From Fusarium oxysporum f. sp. lycopersici 4287 (taxonomy: Eukaryota; Ascomycota; Sordariomycetes; Hypocreales; Nectriaceae): 64,000 nt of DNA. The stretch is from the NCBI RefSeq assembly GCF_000149955.1, contig NW_017264846.1:230499-294498 (forward strand). Reading direction: 5' to 3'. Positions 40,490 to 50,303 of the stretch are shown here, piece by piece; positions within the stretch are counted from its first letter, which is position 1; each line of letters opens with the position of its first letter. The notes below the pieces were generated by a model. The model was given only the letters and a program-made list of their open reading frames with translations. It was not told the DNA's origin and searched no databases. The position numbers and the translations under genes were made by a program.

Positions 40490-42505
40490 TATTCGTCGAG
40501 CGGCATTCCCGCTTTGGCTACGGCCTCCCTCGATCATATCCAAAAGGTCATTACTGCCCATCTCGGAGCCTACGGCTATACGACCTCGCCAGTTCAACGG
40601 GGCTGCTCACCAGCTCTGGAACCTCGTCGGAGCCCTAGATCATGGGAAACACCATTGTTCGAGCAATAGACTAAGCCAGTCTCTTCCGTCTAGCGCAATT
40701 CATACAGCAAAGCAAATTCGTTCTTCCAAGCAGTGCCGGCAAATCATCCGCCTCCTATCAACTCTCCCTGCGCAATCAAAATGCATCAGGCATCGTCGCG
40801 CTTGCTACGCATGGCGGACGATAGCCGACCGTTCAGCAAGGTATGTACGATGGCTCTCTACTCTTTTGACACGCCTGCCTGTCATACTGCGGCGAAGCAT
40901 AAGGATGGCCGCCACTGCCATGACGCTTCTCGAAACCTCATTCCTCGCTATGATATTGGCCATTGGCTGACTCGGTCACCCAACAGGACTTTAAGGATAT
41001 CTTCTCTACCCTCATCGTCAGTCTGCTGCCCCTCTCGGCCCACCGCGTCCGGTTCATCAAGGTCGAGTACACCTTCCTCTCCGAAGAAGCTATCAACAAC
41101 CTGATGTGTCTCAAATTCTCCCAATCCAACCATCTACCCGACCCTAAGGATTCCTCTCGCATTATCACCACAACCACTTCTACCACATTCTCAATGGCCA
41201 AGGATGTGGCCCGCTCTATCTGCCAACGCTTTGTTGAAGCCCGGCTTGTTGAATCGGCGGATGGTAAACACCAGCAGGTGTATACCATGGCGGGATCCGT
41301 TTGGCAATTGACACCAAAGGGAATCACTGTATTGGGCCGTTTCTGCGCGAGAAATGGCATTCAGCAGAAGCAGGTATCAGAACTTACTCATCTCAGAGCG
41401 ACGCGGCTTGTTCTCCTTGAACGAGATTCGCAAACTGACAAACTTCACCATGACCGAGGCACCCTCGAGATCATCTTTCGCCGGCTCGTCGGTGCCGATA
41501 GCTGCGATGCTATGTCGGGTGTGACCGCTGCTGATTCAAGCTCGATGCACGAATACAGGGATAATACCACCAAGGTCAAGATTACTGCTGAGCTTAAGCT
41601 TAACGGGAAGACCCACCGCGATACCTTCACCGGCAAGGCTATAAACGACTGGTTAATGAACTATTCGACCATCATGGAAGAGCGTGAAGCCGTTGCGGTT
41701 GCCACTCTTTTCGTGGCTTATAATCTAATAGAGTGTATTGCCGAGGACGGGACATATACTTCCCAGAATCCCAGCCCCGGGAACAATGTCTTCCAGCCTA
41801 GAAAGCGTGCTATCTACCAATTAACGCAGCAAGCTAAGGATCTCATTAATGGCTCAAGGCCACCAACACGGTCTTCGGAGAGGGGGGGCAGCGCTGGTTT
41901 CCAGCGGAACGGTATCTTCAAGGATTCCAATACGCAACGACTCGACAAGATCCTGAAAGATCCTTCCGTGCGGCTTCTCTTCTGCGAGCACTGCCGAGAC
42001 ACATATTGCGAGGAAAATCTGTCCTTCTACCAAGAAGTGGATAAGTTCATACGAAATTGTAAGGTGGGCACGGGCGCTGCCCATGAGGAGCCCAACATCG
42101 CCGCAATGGACGTTATGAGTGAGAATATAGCTCAGGCGTATAGAATTTATAATGCTTTCCTTGCTGCCGGCTCGCCTTCCGAGCTCAATATTGACCACCA
42201 GCTGCGGAACAGCCTTACCACCCGGATGACGAAGGCTGTGAGTCAGGACACTATCATGATCGACACTCTTCAAGAAGTTATATCTCTATTTGAAGATGCC
42301 CAAAATGCTGTCTTCAAATTGATGGCTAGCGTAAGTTTGGTTTAATACCCACCTCGCAATCCCAAAATGGCCGCTCTCGGGATCTCCGACCAGACGCTAA
42401 CAGAAACAGGACTTGGTGCCAAAATTTCTGAGCAACCCCAAGTATGAGCAGCAATTACGAGGCTACAAGCTTGACCTAGTTGGAAAGGGTCCTGAGCGGG
42501 GCTAG
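40490..42505 (+). pseudogene. flbA: FlbA-type RGS protein with two in-frame TAG codons
   Basis: The family shuts down G-protein alpha signalling and promotes sporulation. Frame 2 is coding-like from about 40490 (SSGIPALATASLDHIQKVIT), includes TAG at 40667 and TAG at 40691, then MHQASSRLLRMADDSRPFSK to 40840. After an intron at 40841-40986, 40987-42330 encodes two DEP-like regions (FTSEEAI-like FLSEEAINNL; KAINDWLMNYSTI) and the RGS domain (FCEHCRDTYCEENLSFYQEV). A last intron at 42331-42409 leads to exon 42410-42505. Everything after the two TAGs is open, so a shorter protein from an internal ATG (for example MHQAS or MADDS) is possible. It is probably a secondary paralog rather than the main flbA. 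Confidence 0.78.
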
Positions 42506-42559
42506 GGCTATCAATGCATGGGCGGCACCCAGAGAATACGCGTTCACAACTGGGAGATC

Positions 42560-42905
42560 TTCGTAGTCAACTAGCGGGAGGCAGTTGGTCACCTACGCAT
42601 GTGATAGATGGTACCATCCTCCTAGTGCCTCAAGGGATGGCCAGCGCAAGACTACTACCCGAGGAACGAACTATCCGTTTTCTATTATCGCCAAGGAATC
42701 ACGGGATAAGACTACTTGGTCCTTAAGGCATCGCCCGGATAGACGATTTGCCTCACGTAGCCACGAGTCAAGCCTGGATCCATCTGCTCATCCAACACAC
42801 CGGAAACTATCTAGTAAGGAGAAGTCTACGGTTGCTAGCCTTGCAAGTGCTGGGGTGCCTTCTAAGAATATCAGGGCCTATATCCGTCAAAACCCAGATT
42901 CAATT
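42560..42905 (+). pseudogene. MULE (Mutator-like) transposase N-terminal fragment
   Basis: The frame contains KTTTRGTNYPFSIIAKESRD, WSLRHRPDRRF, HESSLDPSAHPTHRKLS, and EKSTVASLASAGVPSKNIRA ending at RQNPDSI. This is the FAR1-like zinc-binding N-terminus of fungal MULE transposases. It breaks off at about 42905, where minus-strand LINE sequence starts; the catalytic domain is absent. The upstream boundary near 42510 follows directly on the end of the RGS gene. Confidence 0.75.
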
Positions 42906-43841
42906 CTACCACCGAACGGCTTTAAGGACAGCACTGCTGTCGGACAAACTGTCGATGAGATTTTGCCGGTAGTCTCTTGGCTCGTCGAATCACGCAGTGG
43001 AACTCCTGTTTGACCATCCGAACCTCGTGGTTGAAGTCGAGAGGGTAGATTCTTCTGATTGCAGAGGCAAGGTCGTCCAACTCCGCTGGTGGGCGAATAC
43101 GCGAGGGGAATTTCTATATCACCAAGCTCTACGATTTCGACACATCGTTTGAGTTCATCATTTGTCGTTACGTGGATCCGACCAGGTTGCATCGGGGCTG
43201 GCCTGGTGTCAGAGAGAGGCCAAGCTGTGTGTGAAGTTGTCGGAGCTTTTCGCAAGGTGGTCCTCGACAGAGGCCTCAGCGAGAGGGATATTCGTAAGGG
43301 CAAGACCAATAGTATGTCCATGCGGAGTTATTGGTATGCTTAGACTGTTCAGTATGTAGAGGTTATTTCCTGATACCAAATCTGCAATTTCTTGGCCGCG
43401 GTCGGTGGCGTGGCCCGTTTGCCAGCTATGATGTCTGGCATTAAAGTAACCAGCAACGAGGCATCATTCTGGAACAGCCCATCATAGCAGTATATCCAGG
43501 GCCTCCTTCTTGCCATTCTGGCAATAGAAGTTGACTATATTCATGCCGTTAATTGTAAGCCAAAGCGTATCTCGAGTCTGAAAGGACCGAATCTGATCTG
43601 CCAGAAGCCTTAGGTCTCGTCGGACATGTGTCATGACTCTAGGCCAAGTGTCGTTCCTGTCCCACGTTGCGATAGGTGTGAATGTGTCATATGCCGGGTG
43701 GGTTTTGGCGAGACAACGAGTGCTTGTGAAGGTTGTCCATGGCTCCTGCAGAAGGATATTATCGTATCGTTCGGAGTCAGCTAGCGCCAGGGCGCAGTCG
43801 TGGACCAGAGGGATCTTGCCGACGTTAGCCTGAAAGATCAT
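42906..43841 (-). pseudogene. LINE fragment with endonuclease domain (family B)
   Basis: On the minus strand ATG 43841 opens the start of an AP-endonuclease domain (IFQANVGKIPLVHDCALAL, ILLQEPWTT). The sequence continues through frame changes to about 42906, where it matches the part of the LINE at 63770-63890 just after the endonuclease. The reverse transcriptase is missing. It joins a truncated bZIP gene on one side and a truncated MULE on the other. Confidence 0.75.
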
Positions 43842-43887
43842 GAGTGATTTCCTGTCCTTCTTCGTTCCTGCGAGTGTCTATTCTTGG

Positions 43888-44573
43888 TCATGAGGATGGG
43901 TGATATAAGGCGATCCTGTTCCTTTGCTGGATTCGCCTGTTGTAGTCATCCATGCCTTCACTCTGGGGGAAGGTGCTCATAGGCTCAGGAGCGGGTTGGG
44001 CCTTGGCACGAGCTTTTGTTTTCCTACCGTTATCTTTTATCCCCGCCTCCTTCTTCTTGCTGGAACCACGCCTTGTAGACTTGGTAGCAGCAGGCTGGTT
44101 TGTGTTTTGCTGGTGCTTGTCGGATTGAGTCGATGAAGAGCCGCGCCGGCTTTCTGAGCCGCCGGTCGACATCTCTGAACAGGTAGACTCGGTAGCTGGG
44201 GACGGAATGGGATACCCTTGCATGGAGGTAGCAGATGAGGCCCATTGCGTTGAATATTCTGGTTTGTACGTGTAGTAGTAGGTGCTGCTGTCGTTGTTGA
44301 ATTGGGGCTCTTCTGGCGCGTCAACATTGGGAACCAGCCATCTCGGAGGATTTGGGAAAGATAGTATCATCAAGGAAACACCACTGCTCCCACCGCACTT
44401 GTGGTAGGGTACCGTATGTGCTCATTGCGGTGTGACCTTGGTTTATATAAGTCATGTCTGAGCGCGACAGTACAGGCAGGAGAGATATCTGATGTAAAAT
44501 CATCAAAGGTTGATACTCCATTCTTTGGAGGAGGATGGCCCGCATGGTAGAAGTTGAGGAAGACACTACCCAT
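43888..44573 (-). pseudogene. Second-type bZIP gene, truncated in its basic region
   Basis: The minus-strand frame (44373-43888) has a Tyr/Ser-rich activation-like part (STYYYTYKPEYSTQWAS), a Lys-rich stretch and then YNRRIQQRNRIA, the beginning of a bZIP basic region. It ends there in unrelated codons (LYHPSS). LINE sequence starts within 80 bases. Upstream, a frame with RWEQWCFLDDTI (44321-44566) joins PNPPRWLVPN only with a one-base shift near 44346. So both the zipper and the frame are broken. It is unrelated to the bZIP copies at 26275 and 45164. Confidence 0.6.
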
Positions 44574-44575
44574 TA

Positions 44576-44625
44576 CTGTTGTAGCAGTTGTTGTAGTAGT
44601 AGTAGTTGTTGTCGTAGTTATGTTA
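44576..44625 (+). repeat. TTG/TAG trinucleotide microsatellite
   Basis: GTTGTAG, GTTGTTGTAGTAGTAGTAGTTGTTG-like trinucleotide run upstream of the truncated bZIP gene, probably in its former 5' region. No function can be inferred. Confidence 0.6.
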
Positions 44626-45163
44626 CGAGCTCAATTCACTACCGGCAAAGAGAGGTAAGAAAAAAGAGCCCATGTCAGATGGCGACAAAAGCTGAGAGCT
44701 GAGTAGTAGAGACAAGTAACGTCGAAGCTAAAGTGGATAGCCCGGACAGGTAACGTCTTGGTCCCGGGGCCAGGTGGCATTTGTACCTGGTGAGGAGAAA
44801 TAAGGGGCCATTAATGGTTGTTGCACCAGAGAATAAAAACATTGGAAGCATGGGAGAAGCTAACTTTGAGAGGGGGCCAGTTTGCAGGAGGGGATCGTCT
44901 CAAAAACAAGAGCTGCTATTGGCTATACAATAACGGACTGGCTTCCAAAGCCTACTATTCGTGGACTGCCTCGAGTGGATGTGATTGGAAGACAAAGAAA
45001 TCAGCTGGGGAGGTGAGTTGGTCAGGTATTGGGGAGAAGAGACACAGACGCATGCACAGACACTAGGCAAGTGCAGACCAAAAGGAATTGGTACATTTAA
45101 CACCGCTGATCCTGCCCGCCGCCAACCTTTAGTCCACCTCTTGCCTCATCATACACAATTAAC

Positions 45164-46216
45164 ATGATCCGATCATTATCAGCAGAGCCCGCCAAGCCCA
45201 AGCGAAAGGGTATGTTGCCATTTCCCTTTGTATATTTGTTAGTCTTGTTTCATTGTTCTCATGCCATGGATGTCCGGCGCATTGTAGTAAGCATGAACAA
45301 AGCAAACCAAAGCAGGACAACCTACCCCTACCATAAGTTACTAATACAACATCATTCAGGCACCAGAAGTGTTTCTACCCTTACTCCCGCACAACGCGCC
45401 CGTAAGAGAGCCAACGATCGAGAGGCCCAGAGGGTGATCCGCGCCCGTACCAAAGAGCACATAGAGCGGTTAGAGAGCGAGTTGGCGGTGCTCAAGAGCA
45501 AGGAAAGCCGTGACCAGATCGTTCAAGGGCTGTTGCGCCGCAACAAGGCAATCGAGAAAGAGCTGATTCGACTCGAGCAGATTATGAGGATGTCAATCAC
45601 TTCGTCATCTTACTCTGCACCAGGTCTAACTCTACGACAGCTCTCATTGCCCGAAGAGCTCTTAACGCCATCAGTCTACGATGGAAACCTCAGCACTGAT
45701 AGCGATGCCATTGATAGTCCTCGTGGATCACCATTCTCTGGCGACTACAACTCCCTCCCCGACTACAGCCAACAATATGTCCCCTTATCGAACAACTGCG
45801 AATCCTTAGCGAGCACCGTCTCCTGCCCCATTCCCTCCAGCGTCTCGACCCCATCATCATCAGCCGACTATAGCGCTGGCTATATCCCAACCAGCGCGCC
45901 CACCTCGGTCCTCCCCTCTAACGACACCAGCTCCTCAAGTCTCAGCGCTGTGTGCGACAAGGGAGTTGTCAAGATGGAGTATGACGAGGTGGGCCATCAC
46001 GGTACAATAGCCCAAGAGCTTCCTCTACCCGATATGAGGCATGGCGAGGAGGTTAGTCACGTTCAATATCCAGACGACGGGTTCCGCCTCAGTGATCCTC
46101 CACTGCATCCCGGCACTCCCTATTCTCACGCCTACATGCCGCATCAACAGCAGCAGCAGTCCGCCTGGAACCTGTATCCCATGTACTACCCTCAGCCACA
46201 TTCGTCGGTTCATTAA
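45164..46216 (+). CDS. bZIP transcription factor (copy B), intact
   Basis: The model is exon 1 at 45164-45209, an intron at 45210-45359 (GTATGT donor, TTCAG acceptor) and exon 2 at 45360-46216, giving 300 residues. The unspliced frame is also open, so retention would add an in-frame segment of 50 residues. The basic region RKRANDREAQRVIRARTKEH has the conserved Asn, and a leucine-zipper heptad pattern follows to about residue 95. The rest is Ser/Pro-rich with a Gln run (QQQQQ) and ends YYPQPHSSVH. No lesion is visible. It is the intact partner of the gene at 26275; promoters and 3' flanks are also alike, so the pair comes from a segmental duplication. Confidence 0.87.
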   Translation: MIRSLSAEPAKPKRKGMLPFPFVYLLVLFHCSHAMDVRRIVVSMNKANQSRTTYPYHKLLIQHHSGTRSVSTLTPAQRARKRANDREAQRVIRARTKEHIERLESELAVLKSKESRDQIVQGLLRRNKAIEKELIRLEQIMRMSITSSSYSAPGLTLRQLSLPEELLTPSVYDGNLSTDSDAIDSPRGSPFSGDYNSLPDYSQQYVPLSNNCESLASTVSCPIPSSVSTPSSSADYSAGYIPTSAPTSVLPSNDTSSSSLSAVCDKGVVKMEYDEVGHHGTIAQELPLPDMRHGEEVSHVQYPDDGFRLSDPPLHPGTPYSHAYMPHQQQQQSAWNLYPMYYPQPHSSVH

Positions 46217-46889
46217 ATTTCCCCGGCGGTTGAAACTGGCATGTACCCAGTATTATCATGCCATTGACGTGCCGCCTCGATCATCTTCTGATTGGCTTCG
46301 CCCAGAACCGTCGCCAACAGACCCAGGCCAAGGCGATCTGCCAGCTTCTAGAACGCGTATAACCCCGCTCCCCATGTCCTGATTCTGTACCCTGCATGTG
46401 ACCGGCTACAAGCCACGAAGTGTGTTACTCTGAACTATTTTTTAAGTTTGAAGTTGCATTAGCAAGAAACTCCAGGATAGCTTTGATATAATTGGCCGAA
46501 CTTTGACCTCCTGAGACAGTAGGAATAAGCCATCCCGAATTAGGATGTTGATATGCATGCTGCAAGTGTAATGCGCAGGGCTAGCCTGAAGGTAATATGC
46601 TGCCACTGGTCATGTCTTGGTCTTGAGGGGTTAGTTACTGCCGTTTATTGATGAAGGCTGATTGATGAACTGTTGCTGTAGGAGGGTCGGAATCGGCCGG
46701 AGGCGAAGGCCGCCACTTCTTTTACTGACATGTGACGGAGCTATATCCGTTTGACAGTTAAAAAAGACCTCGGACGTTATCCCTGTTGCAGATTACAGTT
46801 CATTCTCCGCAGAAATGCTACCCCAAGATCCAGGGGAACTCTTAAAGCACTAACGTCATCTTGCTAGGGAGAACTTGATTCCTTTCGCC
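46217..46889. other. 3' flank of bZIP copy B (duplicate of 27270-27960)
   Basis: Blocks match the flank of copy A up to about 46800, then the hAT element begins at 46890. No gene was found. Confidence 0.55.
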
Positions 46890-47040
46890 CAGGCTGGCGG
46901 TCCATTCCATTTCCATCCACGCAGCCTCTTGTAGGATGGATGGACGTCCATTTAGTCCCACCTGAGATGGAATGGATGGAAATGGACGCTAAGAGTGGGC
47001 CCGTGGAATGGATGGACGTGGAAATGGAAATGCGTGGACG

Positions 47041-49734
47041 CTATAAAGGTACAGTACACGTGATCCTCCCACCCGTTGCCTCCCGGGCCTCCGCAAAGCT
47101 CGTTTCAGCTAACAGATCAGTCCCTGGCACCTTTGCAACCTCAAGGAGCTTCTCCGTGCTCTTAATATAACCTCCGCAATGCCATGATCTCACCGTCTGT
47201 GTCATCCCGATCATACTAGCGTCCAGCCTGGCACGATCGTCTCGAACCATTCGACCGCATGTTGAGAAGAGTCTCTCAACATCAGCAGACATAGGAAGGA
47301 CAGAGAGCACATCGAGAGCCATTTGTGACAGACGTGGATACTCTTCTCGTCTCTCATACCAATGGCTAATAGGATCTAGGATATTCTGGTCGGACTTGTG
47401 GACGTCACGGAACCAATCGCTGTATTCGTCGCCAACAGCATGTGTAGAACTGCTAGCCGCATCCTCGGCTTGCAACAAGGTAGTCATCAATGAAGGTGTT
47501 TGTAATAGAGTCGGGCCTGACCATATTCTCCACGATACTCGTCAAAGGGATTCCGATATATGCGCCGCTTCTTCGTGGCTGGCTAGTTGCGTTCTCGATC
47601 TCGAGAGATAATTCGCGGCTCGTAGTGAGACCAGTATAGTTCTTCTACAAGGGACTTTGCAGTTTGGATCCAGTCTGGGCGGTCCGCCCACACGTCCTCG
47701 AAATATCCCCAACGATACGCTGGGTTAAGTGCAATGGCGCCATAATAAACCGGCGTCTCGTCAAGCCGCGAGTAGTACTTGTCAAGCTTTTTCCAACAGA
47801 GGTTAATGTAAACCTTGAAGTGCTCGGAATCGGGATATCGATGGGCAGCAGCCTTATATACCTCCATTTTGCCAAGGAGGTATTCATAGCCTAGCAGGGT
47901 ATCCCACGGACATCCATATGCCCCAACGTATCCTTCTGTTGAATGTTGGAGGGTTCACCCTCAACTTCAGGATTAAGGTTCAGAATTAAGGTTTGACGCC
48001 CTAAACTTAGATCGTAGGACTTTCATCTAGGACTTTCTAGGACTCAAGTCCTAGAAGGAACCAGTCAAAGATATAAGGTCTCAATGGTCCTTCGATTGCG
48101 AAAGAATCAAGAAATATACACGATTCACCTTAATATCTGACACCTTCCTTCCGCTTGCGCTGCTGACCGTCGCCTTCAAGAGTAATCAAGACGTGCTCGA
48201 AGTGTTGAAGGACCACGTTAAATAAGGAAATAATAGCCCAGTCCTTCTCCTCGAGTTTATTCTCGTCCCTAAGGCAGAGCGGCATCTCGCTGCTTGACTT
48301 CTTTCCCCTCAATACCAACCCCTCCCACTCGCTCTTCTGCGCATACCAAAGGTCCTCGAGGAAGTCTTTCAGGTGAAGGGCACGCCGAATCATATAAAGG
48401 GTGGAAAGCCAACGGGTAACCACATCAATGATAACATCTAGAGGTTTCTTCGCTCGAACCACCGGATCGTCAGACTTGCTGTACGCGGTAAGCTGAAGAG
48501 ACCGGAGGAGATTGGTAAGCGAGTCTGAGCGGTGGATCCAGAAGATGAGGTTATAAAGTTTCCCAACTGGTCCTTTTCGTCGCCATAGCTCGTGGGCCTT
48601 CGCGTCAAGGGTCTCGTTCCCTTGGATATCATCCTCGAAGGCCTCGGAATTATGGCCAAAAAGAAGTGCTTTAACGGCGAGATTGAGGATATGGCCAAAG
48701 CAGCGCAATCGCCGAGTTTTACCCTTGAAACCGATCGCTTTCCCAATTTCTTCCATCGCCGTGTCGCTATTGCTGGCGTTATCAAGTGTGAAATATCCCA
48801 CCTTATGGGTTATGCCGTAGCTTCGAAGGACCTCGACCACGTGGGTGGCGATATTGTCCCCAGAATGGCGGTCAACAAGCTCAGGAAGGCCAAGCACAAG
48901 CTTTCCTGGCTGGCCAAGGGCGTTGAGAAAGTAGCAACAGATTCCATACAAAGCGTGGCGATTATTGGACCTTCAACCATCGAACGCAATATGAAGTAAC
49001 CCTGGAGCTGTCGCTAATGCTCGCTTGATCTCAGCCTTGTTTTCCTCGTATACCTGAAGAATACGCCTACAGACGGTATTGTGGGTAATATGCGCTTCGG
49101 TTGTATTCACGAGTGGATTGAGATATTCGAAAGCGGCGCGGAGGTATGGATCTTCAGTCTGTCGGAAAGAAGAATTGCTGTTGATAATCCACGAGACTAC
49201 CAAGCGCTGGAAGACTAACCGGTCAAAACGGCCAATGATCTGGTTTGCAATCTGCTGCTCTCGCGCATCACGGGTATTCAACTTCATCATCTCGGCGATA
49301 TTCCTCGATGGTATCTTCTTTGCTTTGCTAGGCGGCTTCCGTCTTCCGGAAGGGTCACAGACCTTGTGGTCATTCCAGGGATGGATCTCCGCGTTCTGCG
49401 TACCACTCGAGGCCGCCGAATGAGGGTTTGGCCTGCGACTGTCAACACAGACCTTGCAAACCCATCGCCGCTTTGTATCGTCATCGCTCTTCTCGATATC
49501 GTAGCCGAATTGCCATATCCACGACGATATAGACGCACAGCGCTGGGATTGCGTGTAGCCAGGGAAGTCTTTCCAAGGGAAGAGGTCCCACGAGGTCTTC
49601 TTATCCCCTTGGTCTGGCGGCTCGAGCGCCATAGAGCTGACAATTCGACTCTCAGCCATTCTACGCGGTACAGAATGCAGTTGCATGGAGACGCTCGAAC
49701 GCGGTACCGTGACGCGAAATGTCCACGACCCCAT
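47041..49734 (-). pseudogene. hAT transposase (copy 3), lightly damaged and split by a solo LTR
   Basis: From 49734 the frame carries a BED-type finger (WVCKVCVDS, EIHPWNDHK) and runs to 48973, where TGA replaces the expected Trp of FDGWRSNNRH. It continues in the same frame to 48148 (GYFTLDNASNSDTAMEEI, HILNLAVKALLFG, WRRKGPVGKLYNL). The LTR at 47937-48142 then interrupts. Removing it together with one CCTTC copy rejoins the frame, which goes on through the KLDKYYSRLDETPVYYGAIA block. The C-terminus (47041-47490) has HWYERREEYPRLSQMALDVL and SADVERLFSTCGRM. One or two further breaks lie at about 47500-47590. It drove the element at 46890-50048. Confidence 0.87.
47937..48142 (+). repeat. Solo LTR family B, copy 2, nested in hAT transposase
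   Basis: It starts TGTTGAATGTTGG and ends AATATCTGACA, 206 bases, with CCTTC on both sides (47932-47936 and 48143-48147). The minus-strand hAT frame is continuous once the LTR and one CCTTC are removed. It shares GTCCTAGA/AGGACTT words with LTR family A and matches the copy at 28006-28218. Confidence 0.9.
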
Positions 49735-50248
49735 GGCTGTTATGTTCTGTTTAAAGATACCTTAATTTGTATGTGAAAATGCCTGGTATATAGGTACTTG
49801 CGATCTCTACCGACCATGACCAAGTTAGTCCTCCCTGAATTACAGGGTATTCTGGGGACTAGGCTAGGAACCCCCTACCAGTCCATACCCCTGCTTCCAT
49901 TTCCACCTAACCATTCCACGGAGCCCTGGCGTGGATGGATGGATTATGTAACGGCAGCTCCATGGAGTGGATGAAAATGGATGCACGGACCATCCATTTC
50001 CACGCCATGGATACGTGGACAGTGGACGTGGAATGGATCGCCAGCCTGGATGAGCGCTGCACAGCACAGCCTCTGGTAGACAGACCAGGCTTCAGCTGCT
50101 GAAGATGGGACGCTGAACACTTGGAGAATTTGACCTTCAAGCAGGACTGTCACAGGGACAAGCGAGGCTGGGAAAAGTGGCAAGGTGTAAGGACTGGAGA
50201 GGTTAAGGATGTTAAGGGTAAAATGTGGGGAGAACAATGTAACGAGAT

Positions 50249-50297
50249 GGCCCTATGAGGCGTATCCTCCCGGGCGTAATAACTTCATTCATTTCGT
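50249..50297 (+). mobile_element. 5'-truncated LINE 3' tail (family A)
   Basis: GGCCCTATGAGGCGTATCC followed by a TTCATTCATT-type tail matches the 3' end of the LINE at 53195-57720 read on its coding strand. The upstream cut point is unclear because the preceding 200 bases were not matched. It abuts a DJ-1/PfpI relic, so insertion may have removed that gene's 5' part. Confidence 0.75.
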
Positions 50298-50303
50298 TTA
50301 GGG

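Larger units (their letters stand above)
46890..50048 (-). mobile_element. hAT transposon, 3.16 kb, TIR shared with 22390 element
   Basis: The left end CAGGCTGGCGGTCCATTCCA and the complement of the right end CAGGCTGGCGATCCATTCCA form the terminal repeats. Both flanks hold many TGGATGGA/TGGAATGGA and CCATTCCA words (46900-47045 and 49895-50040). The outside 8-mers (CTTTCGCC and GATGAGCG) do not match, so no target duplication is visible. The element carries a transposase on the minus strand and a nested solo LTR. Confidence 0.88.

Noticed and set aside
47937..48142. Intron in the hAT transposase
   Set aside because: On the coding strand there is no GT...AG boundary; the TG...CA ends and CCTTC duplication identify it as a solo LTR.
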